Shown in pieces: positions 7,565 to 13,498 of a DNA stretch of 36,315 nt (position 1 is the first letter of the stretch; each line of letters begins with the position of its first letter). The position numbers and the translations under genes were made by a program. The stretch covers positions 1 through 36,315 of the forward strand of contig JAIPBW010000032.1 of the NCBI GenBank assembly GCA_021738505.1, written 5' to 3'. Under the pieces are notes generated by a model. The model was not told the origin of the DNA. It searched no databases and saw only the letters and a list, made by a program, of their open reading frames with translations. The DNA is from Bacteroidales bacterium (GTDB taxonomy: Bacteria; Bacteroidota; Bacteroidia; Bacteroidales; PWNQ01).

Positions 7565-7836
7565 TTATGGCGCAATTGCTCCGCTCCGCCTGCCGCGCTA
7601 ATACCCCTCGCTTCCACGCTGCTCACATTTATTATTTAAAATTTTATTACAGGTTTTACAAGTTACAATTTCAGAAATTATGGTAGGTGTTACTCCATTT
7701 GTAAACGTAACATATTTACCACAAATAGTTACAGCGATTTTTCTTTTATCATCCCAATAGTAATTTCTTACATAATGTTTTTTCATATCTGACAAATTTT
7801 AATTAATAAATACTAGCAAACGCAATTGCGCCATAA
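7565..7836. repeat. Inverted repeat pair enclosing the 62-aa gene
   Basis: TTATGGCGCAATTGC at 7565-7579 and its exact reverse complement at 7822-7836 (15/15). The arms are GC-richer than the surroundings. Between them lies one small gene (7598-7786). The left arm continues into a purine-rich, GC-rich stretch on the coding strand (about 7580-7615) that encodes the unusual end of that gene. The right arm shares three bases with the next inverted repeat (7834). Confidence 0.9.
7598..7786 (-). CDS. Small possible zinc-binding protein, unknown
   Basis: 62 aa from the ATG at 7786 (a TTG three codons earlier is less likely). Cysteines at TICGKY and CKTCNKILNNKC suggest a small metal site. The last residues CEQRGSEGY are encoded by GC-rich DNA belonging to the flanking repeat structure, as if the original end had been replaced. 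The gene is enclosed by a perfect 15-bp inverted repeat. Confidence 0.55.
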   Translation of the reverse strand: MKKHYVRNYYWDDKRKIAVTICGKYVTFTNGVTPTIISEIVTCKTCNKILNNKCEQRGSEGY

Positions 7837-7844
7837 TGCCGGGC

Positions 7845-7945
7845 TATAAACCCTCCCGCATTACCTCTCATAGCTTTGATCTTCATGTAGTACGCTCCGC
7901 AACAGCGCATAACAAAGCTATGATAGGTAATAATTGAGGGATATA
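7845..7945. repeat. Long imperfect hairpin splitting the left repeat arm
   Basis: ATTACCTcTCATAGCTTTG at 7860-7878 pairs with 7913-7931 (18 of 19 positions). Outside it CCCTC (7852-7856) pairs with GAGGG (7936-7940), and TATA with TATA. The loop contains CGCT (7893-7896) and AGCG (7904-7907). Bulged long hairpins of this kind are typical of recombination sites folded from single strands, of MITE-like elements, or of structured RNA; I cannot tell which. Confidence 0.8.
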
Positions 7946-7966
7946 TGTGCTATTAGCCGGAAAAAA

Positions 7967-8146
7967 TTATCCCGCTTTCAGTAGTTTAAGTGTCATTTTT
8001 TTCTTATGGATTTTAGCAATTCTAAATCTACTTCCTCTAATCTCGATAACTTCTCCCTCCCTAAAAACCATAGGGTCTTTATTTTCCATTTGTTGGGAAA
8101 ACTTTTCTTGGTCAATTTTTTTAAAAACTCCGTCTCTTGTGTCCAT
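7967..8146 (-). CDS. 59-aa conserved-looking small basic protein
   Basis: Starts MDTRDGVFKKIDQEKFS at an ATG preceded by an AT-rich leader (TTAAAAATT). The segment FREGEVIEIRGSRFRIAKIH followed by KKKMTLKLL looks like a compact beta-barrel (a short KOW- or SH3-like shape), and I recall similar small proteins in other Bacteroidota phages. Function unknown. It is the only gene inside the compound inverted repeat 7834-8228. Confidence 0.75.
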   Translation of the reverse strand: MDTRDGVFKKIDQEKFSQQMENKDPMVFREGEVIEIRGSRFRIAKIHKKKMTLKLLKAG

Positions 8147-8225
8147 AATTTTTAATATTAAAATTCAACATTTATAGTTATTAGTTAAAGTGTTATCCCT
8201 CAATTACTACCAATATAGCCCGGCA

Positions 8226-8426
8226 TTAGCGCACATTTTTGTGCGTAGTTCTACGGATAGGTCGCTTAACTATACGATATTTATCTGTTTCGTATTGCTT
8301 CTTTTTCAGTCTAGAAAACTGATATTTTAATTGGTTAACTGATAAATCAATATCAGCAGCCATAACAGGAATGCTGCCGTATATCTCGGCAGCTCCTGTC
8401 TGTTTGTTTAGGAACCAGTAGGGCAT
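8226..8426 (-). CDS. Small HTH-like protein, unknown
   Basis: 66 aa starting MPYWFLNKQTGAAEIYGSIP at the ATG whose first base overlaps the upstream stop (TAATG), so it is coupled to 8426-8650. The frame is open further upstream, but that start is unlikely. The central AADIDLSVNQLKYQFSRLKKK resembles an HTH with basic recognition helix. The last codons (RTTHKNVR and TAA) lie in a CGCACA/TGTGCG hairpin and in the inverted-repeat arm. Confidence 0.65.
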   Translation of the reverse strand: MPYWFLNKQTGAAEIYGSIPVMAADIDLSVNQLKYQFSRLKKKQYETDKYRIVKRPIRRTTHKNVR

Positions 8427-8650
8427 TATAATATCAATATTTTCAAAAATGAACAAAGTCCTTCATTTGTGTTGAGTATCAATATATCATTTCTATTTTT
8501 CAAGCTATAATGTATATGATCTGTTTCAAATGCAGAGATCAGCCTATTTCTTGCATCATGGCTTTTAGGTTCAAGCAAAATGCCGCCTTTTATTTCTTCA
8601 GCAAACATTTGATTATCTACTATTGTATCTAATAATTCTTGTGTTTTCAT
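8426..8650 (-). CDS. 74-aa protein, unknown
   Basis: Starts MKTQELLDTIVDNQMF at the ATG at 8650, just after the stop of the upstream gene; a longer in-frame version would overlap that gene. Contains EIKGGILLEPKSHDARNRLISAF. It shares the MKTQE start with the gene at 15126, perhaps because of related leaders. No family recognised. Confidence 0.6.
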   Translation of the reverse strand: MKTQELLDTIVDNQMFAEEIKGGILLEPKSHDARNRLISAFETDHIHYSLKNRNDILILNTNEGLCSFLKILIL

Positions 8651-8651
8651 T

Positions 8652-8933
8652 TTAAAATTGTTTTTTTGCATTAAGATATTGTTCTTCAGTTAAATTCATT
8701 TCTTTTCCATTTCCTTCGAATTTAGCACCTAAAAACTCATTTTTATAGAATACTGCAACCATTTCGACTTTAATACTATGATCTTTAGGGTGTACACCCT
8801 TATATTCTTCAATGGTCAAAATATCAAGAGCTTTTTGTTTCTGTGCAACTGTCATCTCAACAAGGTACTCTTTCATCCCAAGTTGTTCTAACTTGCTTCC
8901 TGCGATTTGTAGTGCTTTGTCTGAATTTTTCAT
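8652..8933 (-). CDS. 93-aa protein, unknown
   Basis: Charged alpha/beta protein starting MKNSDKALQIAGSKLEQLG. No cysteine motifs, membrane segment or signal peptide, and no family recognised. It is the first gene after its own promoter (8967-8998), so it heads a sub-operon reading toward 5552. Confidence 0.65.
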   Translation of the reverse strand: MKNSDKALQIAGSKLEQLGMKEYLVEMTVAQKQKALDILTIEEYKGVHPKDHSIKVEMVAVFYKNEFLGAKFEGNGKEMNLTEEQYLNAKKQF

Positions 8934-8966
8934 CGTTTTAGATTTTTTTTGATTAATATTCTATTA

Positions 8967-8998
8967 CAAATATAATCAAAATAAGTACACACTCCAAA
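8967..8998 (-). promoter_or_regulatory. Bacteroidota-type promoter
   Basis: On the minus strand, TTTG (8998-8995), a 20-nt spacer and TATATTTG (8974-8967) match the Bacteroidota consensus TTTG-N19-21-TAnnTTTG. Transcription would start near 8961 and lead into the gene at 8933. Confidence 0.7.
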
Positions 8999-9060
8999 TA
9001 TTTTTACAATTATTTTCAAAAAAAGTGTATATTTAGAACGATTATAAATAAAAACGATGC

Positions 9061-9168
9061 GCTAACACGCTGTAATAAACCATGCTCGTACCTCGCACGG
9101 TTCATACAGCTTCGTTGTAGCACATTAAAACGATGCTACAACACATTATATAAATAATGCGCTGTAGC
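9061..9168. repeat. Tandem, mutually exclusive hairpins in a gene-free spacer
   Basis: GCTAACA...TGTAGC (9061-9121) folds as a long bulged hairpin with internal AACC/GGTT and CGCTGT/ACAGC pairings. GCTACA (9135-9140) pairs with TGTAGC (9163-9168) around CATTAT/ATAATG. An alternative perfect 9-bp stem joins GTTGTAGCA (9114-9122) to TGCTACAAC (9134-9142), so the structures exclude one another. A direct repeat AAAACGATGC occurs at 9051 and 9127. No gene in 8934-9179. Confidence 0.75.
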
Positions 9169-9179
9169 TCGTGTCAACT

Positions 9180-9392
9180 TTATCCCTCCCCGCCTTTTTC
9201 GGGAACATTATCTACATCACCATACTTTTCCAGTAATGGTTCTACTTCATCCCAAATGCCATAACCTTTTTCAAGCAGTGTCGCTGCGTTGTTAAGTTGT
9301 TCTTTTACTAAAGGCAACAACATTGGCATTGTTTTCAAGTTGTCTAAGTTGTGATTCGCATTCTGTAATGCTTCCATAATTGATACACTCAT
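9180..9392 (-). CDS. 70-aa helical acidic protein, unknown
   Basis: Start chosen at ATG 9392 (MSVSIMEALQNANHNLDNL), preceded by the AT-rich leader GTAAAATT; the longer frame runs into structured spacer DNA. Mostly helical, ending in an acidic and glycine-rich tail (EKYGDVDNVPEKGGEG). It stands between two repeat-rich spacers. No family recognised. Confidence 0.6.
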   Translation of the reverse strand: MSVSIMEALQNANHNLDNLKTMPMLLPLVKEQLNNAATLLEKGYGIWDEVEPLLEKYGDVDNVPEKGGEG

Positions 9393-9584
9393 AATTTTAC
9401 TTTTTGCCCACGCTCGCAATCCGTGGAGGTTTATAACTCGTATGTAAGGTAGTACGTATGCGAGGGCGCACTATTCATATAATTAAACGTTAGCAACAAG
9501 CGGAGGAACATTTGTACATTTAATCAAGGTTTGTGATAACCGCCAGAGGTACATCATCAAAGCTATAATTCATTTGTACAGTTT
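9393..9584. other. Structured spacer without a clear gene
   Basis: Contains CGCTCGCA...TGCGAGGGCG (about 9409-9467) as a bulged inverted repeat, GCGG...CCGC around 9500-9545, a repeated CATTTGTACA (twice, about 60 bp apart) and a TTAGCAACAAGCGG motif. A 17-codon minus-strand ORF (MNYSFDDVPLAVITNLD) is the only peptide seen and may be chance. The spacer resembles those at 7533-7597, 7787-7966 and 8934-9179 in being GC-richer and palindromic. Confidence 0.6.
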
Positions 9585-10085
9585 TTATTTTTTAATAGCA
9601 TTCTTCATATCATTCAGTCCATAATATTTCAGATTCTCCAAAAAATCATCAAACGACCTAACTATCATATATATACCTTCGGCCTTTTCAATTTCTTTCT
9701 GGTATTGTTTTTGATCTTTGCTTTGCCGGTCTTTTCCAATTTTGACTTCGATCTTGACGGAACAGCCTCGAATTGTTGCAGAAATGTCAGCACTGCCTTT
9801 TTTCATGTTTGACTTAACCCACTGAACCCTTCCAATTTGTCGCTTGTAGCCTACCGTATCGGTGAAGATTTTTCGCTTGTCAATCCTGCGGCCGGTCACT
9901 GATATACGCTCTGCCTGACCTCCGGTTAACTTGATATAGTCAATAATACATTTAGTCAAGCTATTGGCGTCTTTATCTGTATACTTTGGGGCCGTTCTAG
10001 CACCTTCGGGAAATTGCGGGTATCGTTCCCGGTGCTTTTCAAGATATAATTGTTTAAGCTTTTTTATACTTTCCGGGCTTTGCAT
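9585..10085 (-). CDS. VRR-NUC-type endonuclease
   Basis: 166 aa. The C-terminal half carries the PD-(D/E)xK pattern of VRR-NUC nucleases: KGSADISATIRG (GxxD), then KIEVKIGKDRQSKDQKQYQKEIEKAEG (ExK followed by the Q..Q helix), then YMIVRSFDDFL. The N-terminus (EKHRERYPQFP...) is basic. Such phage proteins act on branched or nicked DNA, perhaps as Holliday-junction resolvases. It sits in the recombination gene group next to the exonuclease and annealing genes. Confidence 0.8.
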   Translation of the reverse strand: MQSPESIKKLKQLYLEKHRERYPQFPEGARTAPKYTDKDANSLTKCIIDYIKLTGGQAERISVTGRRIDKRKIFTDTVGYKRQIGRVQWVKSNMKKGSADISATIRGCSVKIEVKIGKDRQSKDQKQYQKEIEKAEGIYMIVRSFDDFLENLKYYGLNDMKNAIKK

Positions 10086-10086
10086 A

Positions 10087-10278
10087 TCAAATTGAATCTA
10101 ATTGTTTTAGCATATTATTCCATGCACTTAATAGACGGTGTTTCATTATTGTCCTGTCATAGCGTAATATAGAAAAAATTACTTGCTTTGCCTCAACTTT
10201 CTTATCTTTTTTAACATATTCATCAAGGAAAACATATATTTCTTTAATCTGCTTTTCAGTGAACTCTGATGTTTTCAT
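10087..10278 (-). CDS. 63-aa helical protein, unknown
   Basis: All-helical basic protein (MKTSEFTEKQIKEIYVFLDEYVKKDKK). Start overlaps the upstream exonuclease stop (ATGA), so it is coupled to it, and its stop lies 1 nt before the nuclease gene. It may be an accessory factor in recombination; no family recognised. Confidence 0.65.
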   Translation of the reverse strand: MKTSEFTEKQIKEIYVFLDEYVKKDKKVEAKQVIFSILRYDRTIMKHRLLSAWNNMLKQLDSI

Positions 10279-10883
10279 GCCATATAATTTCTAAGCAGTT
10301 CAACTTTTTCATCTATCAATTCTTTCGCATAACCGAGTCTTTCAGACAATTGCTCCTGAGCTTTTTGGTTAATCTCAACCCGGTGGATGATAGGTTTCAA
10401 TTCTATGTTTCTGGCAATTACAACTAGATCAACCCATTTTCTGTCAGACACAAACATTTGCCCTTGCACTTGCCAATGCTCATTTTTCCGTACCTGAAAA
10501 TCATTAACACGCCTTAGAAAGTTTTTTGTGTCATGGGTTTTAATTTCAATAAGGCCGTCTTTTCCGATAATGCCATCAGGAGAGCCGCCTATATAATCAT
10601 CATACTCAAAGAAGCCGCCGGGATGAATCTTCATAAAGGTTTGTTTTTCATATTGTTCTTTACCGTATTGTTCCCATTCATGCCCGGCTTCTGTTGCTCC
10701 ATTACCTTCCCATTTATCAGGGATGGGGCCTAACAGCCTTTCGTAGGCTGTTTGATTAATGAGGTCTTTAAAGCCTTCGGTTGTCTCTTTCATGAACAAT
10801 ACCGAAAAGATTGATGAGGTTATTTTTCCGGCCCGGAGCGCGAACCATTCATCTGTATTTTGTTCTACGTTGTAATGTTTCAT
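10275..10883 (-). CDS. YqaJ-type (lambda-exonuclease family) recombinase nuclease
   Basis: 202 aa, the usual size for this family. The N-terminus VEQNTDEWFALRAGKITSSIF is the diagnostic YqaJ start. The active-site residues are visible as GGSPDGIIGKDGLIEIKTH (aspartate plus ExK, about residues 98-116), followed by HWQVQGQMFVS (about 137-147), the Q-containing helix. It would degrade one strand of a DNA end to prepare annealing by the neighbouring Rad52-like protein, with which it overlaps by ATGA. Confidence 0.9.
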   Translation of the reverse strand: MKHYNVEQNTDEWFALRAGKITSSIFSVLFMKETTEGFKDLINQTAYERLLGPIPDKWEGNGATEAGHEWEQYGKEQYEKQTFMKIHPGGFFEYDDYIGGSPDGIIGKDGLIEIKTHDTKNFLRRVNDFQVRKNEHWQVQGQMFVSDRKWVDLVVIARNIELKPIIHRVEINQKAQEQLSERLGYAKELIDEKVELLRNYMA

Positions 10884-11575
10884 GACTCCTGACTTTTCGG
10901 TTCAACATCATTGAGGCGGACAAGTAATTCATTGAGATAATCTTCTGTTAGCTTGCCGTCTGCTTGCGCTTGCTGTAATTCATCCCGATAGCTGCTAACC
11001 TTGTAGCCGGCTTGTTCGAGTTTGTCGAGTTTGTCTGTGATCTGCTGTCTTAATTGATCTTTGTGCGAACGAAACCGTCCGGCCAGGTTATCGTAACCAA
11101 CCTGATCTTTGCGGTTTATATCCCGACCAAACAGTTTACCAAGGTGTTCGACAGCGTCTTTTATTGCATATGATTTGGCTGCCGGGGCTGCGAGTTGGAC
11201 GGCGTTAGAGTTAAGGTTATTGAAGTCAATTGCCCCGGCTCCTTTAGCGGTTTGAAGCGGTTGAGCCCCGACTCCATCCGTGCAAAGCCATTCACCGTTT
11301 AGCGGATCTTTGTACCATATTCGAACCGTAACGACAATTGAATTACCAAGCAATTGGGTTTCTCGCACTTCCACGTACCACTTTTGAAATATACGGGTAA
11401 GGAGATACTCAACTCTCCCGATTGAAAGGTATTGCACGTTTTTTTGAACCGGGTGCTGTTTGATCCATTCCTTCTTGGGCGGCTGGTTCAACAGCACGTT
11501 AAGGTCATTTTCTTTTTCACGAAGCTTAACATCATCGTATAACTCCTGAATTTGTGGTAAATTTGACTGTGTCAT
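10880..11575 (-). CDS. Rad52-type single-strand annealing protein
   Basis: 231 aa. The core YLSIGRVEYLLTRIFQKWYVEVRE and VTVRIWYKDPLNGEWLCTDGVGAQPLQ, then AAPAAKSYAIKDAVEHLGKLFGRDINR, follows the Rad52 superfamily layout (beta hairpin sheet, GxG region, then a helix with 'K..AxKDAxK.LG..FG'). The C-terminal 75 aa are a charged helical tail. It pairs with the YqaJ exonuclease as a two-part recombination system, probably used for replication restart or genome circularisation. Confidence 0.8.
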   Translation of the reverse strand: MTQSNLPQIQELYDDVKLREKENDLNVLLNQPPKKEWIKQHPVQKNVQYLSIGRVEYLLTRIFQKWYVEVRETQLLGNSIVVTVRIWYKDPLNGEWLCTDGVGAQPLQTAKGAGAIDFNNLNSNAVQLAAPAAKSYAIKDAVEHLGKLFGRDINRKDQVGYDNLAGRFRSHKDQLRQQITDKLDKLEQAGYKVSSYRDELQQAQADGKLTEDYLNELLVRLNDVEPKSQES

Positions 11576-11577
11576 AA

Positions 11578-11769
11578 TTATTTGGTTTTAGAATTTAACT
11601 TATCAAAATACTGTTTAACAACGACTTCCTCCGCTTTTGAAAGCGGGATAGTGCCGTTTTTCTTTTTGTAGAATTCTTCATACCGCCACCCGCATAGATA
11701 CCGGAGTGCAGTACGGATGTGCTTTTTTTCTTTTTGCGGGCGGTGGTCGAATTCGTTTCTGAATGTCAT
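11578..11769 (-). CDS. 63-aa basic protein, unknown
   Basis: Reads MTFRNEFDHRPQKEKKHIRT and continues ALRYLCGWRYEEFYKKKNG; basic and helical, possibly nucleic-acid binding. Start overlaps the stop of the upstream membrane peptide (ATGA). No family recognised. Confidence 0.6.
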   Translation of the reverse strand: MTFRNEFDHRPQKEKKHIRTALRYLCGWRYEEFYKKKNGTIPLSKAEEVVVKQYFDKLNSKTK

Positions 11770-11852
11770 ATTTCACCCCTGTTTTTTGCCCCTTTTATTG
11801 CCATATATGCGAAAAACAAGAGGACTGTTATTGTTATTATTATTGTTGTCAT
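11766..11852 (-). CDS. 28-aa single-pass membrane peptide
   Basis: MTTIIITITVLLFFAYMAI followed by a basic tail KGAKNRGEI. Its stop overlaps the next start by ATGA, which supports translation. The ATG is only 5 nt from a -7 promoter box (11857-11864), so the mRNA would be leaderless or nearly so. Role unknown. Confidence 0.6.
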   Translation of the reverse strand: MTTIIITITVLLFFAYMAIKGAKNRGEI

Positions 11853-11856
11853 AATG

Positions 11857-11890
11857 CAAATATAATTTTTTTATTCTGAATTGTTGCAAA
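11857..11890 (-). promoter_or_regulatory. Bacteroidota-type promoter
   Basis: On the minus strand TTTG (11890-11887), 22 nt, then TATATTTG (11864-11857). It drives the membrane peptide, the 63-aa protein and the recombination genes. Confidence 0.65.
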
Positions 11891-11902
11891 TATTACAATA
11901 AT

Positions 11903-12232
11903 TTAAAACGATTCTAAATTATTTTCAATCTGTTTCATTTGTCTCCTGAAATTTCTGTCGGTTTCGAGATAATTTTGTATTACTCTTATTGAATTGAGGA
12001 CGGTAGCGTAATGCTTATTGCCGACCGCTCCTATCTTTTCAAGCGACATCTTCGGGAAGTGCTCACGCAAAAGATAATGAATGATTTGCCGGGGCAAGAT
12101 AAGCTTTCTATCTCTTCTTGTTGTATCAAGTGTTTCACGATCTGTATCATAATAGCGGCACACTACATTGATAACTTTATCTTTCGTAATTTCAGTAGTT
12201 TGGATTCCTGGTATGGCCATATAACTTATCAT
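11903..12232 (-). CDS. Stand-alone DnaA domain IV (origin-binding HTH) protein
   Basis: 109 aa. Residues about 18-90 follow the C-terminal DNA-binding domain of DnaA: VINVVCRYYDTD, RRDRKLILPRQIIHYLLREHF, MSLEKIGAVGNKHYATVLNSI. The last matches the DnaA signature in which D-H-x-T-V binds the DnaA box, here K-H-Y-A-T-V. No AAA+ domain or Walker motif is present. It may bind host or phage DnaA boxes to start phage replication or to compete with host DnaA. A truncated relative lies at 13930-14067. Confidence 0.8.
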   Translation of the reverse strand: MISYMAIPGIQTTEITKDKVINVVCRYYDTDRETLDTTRRDRKLILPRQIIHYLLREHFPKMSLEKIGAVGNKHYATVLNSIRVIQNYLETDRNFRRQMKQIENNLESF

Positions 12233-12251
12233 ACGTATTCTCCCAAATTTT

Positions 12252-12416
12252 TCAAAATATACCCGAAAATAAACATGAAAGCCGGGCTCCCTGAAAAAGC
12301 CATATAGAAAAAATTCCCATAGTAATCGCTATACCGAATTGATGCGTTGCGCCCAAGATGCCGCCGGTGAGGGCGGTAAGGGTCAGGATTGTGAATATTA
12401 TTGCATAGGTTTTCAT
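12252..12416 (-). CDS. 54-aa small membrane protein
   Basis: Starts MKTYAIIFTILTLTALTGGI with two hydrophobic segments (about 4-22 and 27-42). Overlaps the upstream gene by ATGA and is followed 19 nt later by the DnaA-IV gene. Function unknown. Confidence 0.65.
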   Translation of the reverse strand: MKTYAIIFTILTLTALTGGILGATHQFGIAITMGIFSIWLFQGARLSCLFSGIF

Positions 12417-12679
12417 GATTGCTTATATCTCAATTCAATAAGTTTACCAACTGTTTTTATGCTATCCCCAGCTTTTGGCCTATCCGTAATAAACACCGGC
12501 TTAAAAGGTCTATTTATGAATCTAAACCAGCGTTTCCGGGATTCCCGGACAATCTTGAAATTGTACCCAAACGGGATGCTGATTGCAAAAATACACTCGT
12601 TGGGGCCGAGATTTTGAGATAGATTGCTTACGATCTCTTGTACCCGAAAGTCTGTTTGTAATAGTCTGTTTAATTTCAT
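12413..12679 (-). CDS. 88-aa protein, unknown
   Basis: Starts MKLNRLLQTDFRVQEIVSNL; includes CIFAISIPFGYNFKIVRESRKRWFRF and VFITDRPKAGDSIKTVGKLIE. Unlike many neighbours it has a strong Shine-Dalgarno sequence, GGGAGGAG 2 nt before ATG, and is overlapped by a 16-codon upstream ORF (ATGA). No family recognised. Confidence 0.65.
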   Translation of the reverse strand: MKLNRLLQTDFRVQEIVSNLSQNLGPNECIFAISIPFGYNFKIVRESRKRWFRFINRPFKPVFITDRPKAGDSIKTVGKLIELRYKQS

Positions 12680-12726
12680 GACTCCTCCCTGCTTTTAAGC
12701 GGTTTAATATCATAATATTCTATCAT
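12676..12726 (-). CDS. Possible 16-aa leader peptide
   Basis: MIEYYDIKPLKSREES, ending in an ATGA overlap with the next gene and containing that gene's Shine-Dalgarno sequence. It could couple or regulate translation of the 88-aa protein; chance cannot be excluded. Confidence 0.3.
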   Translation of the reverse strand: MIEYYDIKPLKSREES

Positions 12727-12747
12727 TTCATCCTTTCCATTTCATAA

Positions 12748-13017
12748 TTAACTGATTTTTATGTTTGTTAAAAATACATCAAAACTGATTCCGTTTATTT
12801 CTCCATCAGCAACAAGATAATCATATCCTCTATCTATGTTTCGTTCTATTTCCCAATTTTTGACATTAAACAATTCGGAAATCATTTGTCTGTCAACTTT
12901 CTGAGCGTCAAAATGTATCATGACACTATCATCATGAATAGTTATCGCATTGCAAGCATTCAAAGGAAATTCATCTTTTCCTATAATCTCGTGTACCTTG
13001 TCATAAAATTCTTTCAT
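12748..13017 (-). CDS. 89-aa protein, unknown
   Basis: Alpha/beta protein starting MKEFYDKVHEIIGKDEFPLN, with AITIHDDSVMIHFDAQKVDRQ in the middle. Start overlaps the stop region of the zinc-ribbon gene upstream. No family recognised. Confidence 0.6.
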   Translation of the reverse strand: MKEFYDKVHEIIGKDEFPLNACNAITIHDDSVMIHFDAQKVDRQMISELFNVKNWEIERNIDRGYDYLVADGEINGISFDVFLTNIKIS

Positions 13018-13274
13018 AATTCATTAATATTTTCATCGGTTAAAAAATCTGTAAATGTTGGTATTGGATCACCGTAATACTCGCAATCATCACGGACTTC
13101 CATTAAATATTTCTTGTATTTTTCTCGCATACAATCCTCGCAGTAATAACTGGATTCATCAAAAATAATATCATCAATTCGTCGTGGTATTGTTTTCTTA
13201 TATTCAGCAATTTCACCGCAATCGCAGACCGGAACATCCGGTTCTCTTTGTTCATCTTTGTGTTTTTGATTCAT
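13014..13274 (-). CDS. Zinc-ribbon protein, paralogue of 14071-14322
   Basis: 86 aa from ATG 13274, chosen because it overlaps the upstream stop (ATGA). Metal-binding pattern CDCGEIAEYKK, then FDESSYYCEDCMREKYKKY: two CxxC-type pairs about 30 residues apart. The C-terminus TFTDFLTDENINEL parallels TFREWMAMENIKEV of the paralogue. Probably a small zinc-stabilised regulator or adaptor; role unknown. Confidence 0.7.
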   Translation of the reverse strand: MNQKHKDEQREPDVPVCDCGEIAEYKKTIPRRIDDIIFDESSYYCEDCMREKYKKYLMEVRDDCEYYGDPIPTFTDFLTDENINEL

Positions 13275-13453
13275 GATAATTTTTGGTTTAAAATAAAACA
13301 TCCGTTTCGTAATTCAACAGTCAATCCCGCTTTTTGTGCCTCATGCAAAATGACAATATTGGTTTCTTCCATGAGACGTTCATGTAATCCGGATGGGATT
13401 ACGGGGAATTGTCGCAAAATGATTTCAATAATTTCTGATCTATTGAGTGTCAT
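13271..13453 (-). CDS. 60-aa protein, unknown
   Basis: MTLNRSEIIEIILRQFPVIP then helical to ...VELRNGCFILNQKLS. Coupled to the next gene by ATGA. No family recognised. Confidence 0.6.
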   Translation of the reverse strand: MTLNRSEIIEIILRQFPVIPSGLHERLMEETNIVILHEAQKAGLTVELRNGCFILNQKLS

Positions 13454-13474
13454 ATCTATGTATTTTAAAAGTTG

Positions 13475-13490
13475 CCCGGGAACCGCCGGG
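13475..13490 (-). terminator. Weak hairpin after the broken gene
   Basis: CCCGG (13475-13479) pairs with CCGGG (13486-13490) and on the minus strand is followed by CAACTTTTA. Short stem and poor T-run, so partial termination at best. Confidence 0.35.
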
Positions 13491-13498
13491 TGCGGAGT

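Larger units (their letters stand above)
7834..8228. repeat. Compound inverted repeat enclosing the 59-aa gene
   Basis: Outer arms TAATGCCGGGCTATA at 7834-7848 and reverse complement at 8214-8228 (15/15). Inner arms GGTAATAATTGAGGGATA at 7926-7943 and reverse complement at 8194-8211 (17/18). On the right the two blocks are 2 nt apart, forming a compact 35-bp element. On the left they are separated by 77 bp holding a long hairpin. The gene 7967-8146 lies inside, and the stop codon of the neighbouring gene (8226-8228) lies in the right arm. Confidence 0.9.

Noticed and set aside
7533-9584. True integron attC sites
   Set aside because: Hairpins have the general shape but lack the RYYYAAC/GTRRRRY-type core pairs, and no integrase is present; kept only as an open possibility in the findings.
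12339-12622. Plus-strand ORFs over the small leftward genes
   Set aside because: They lie antisense to genes linked by ATGA overlaps and have no leader or familiar sequence.
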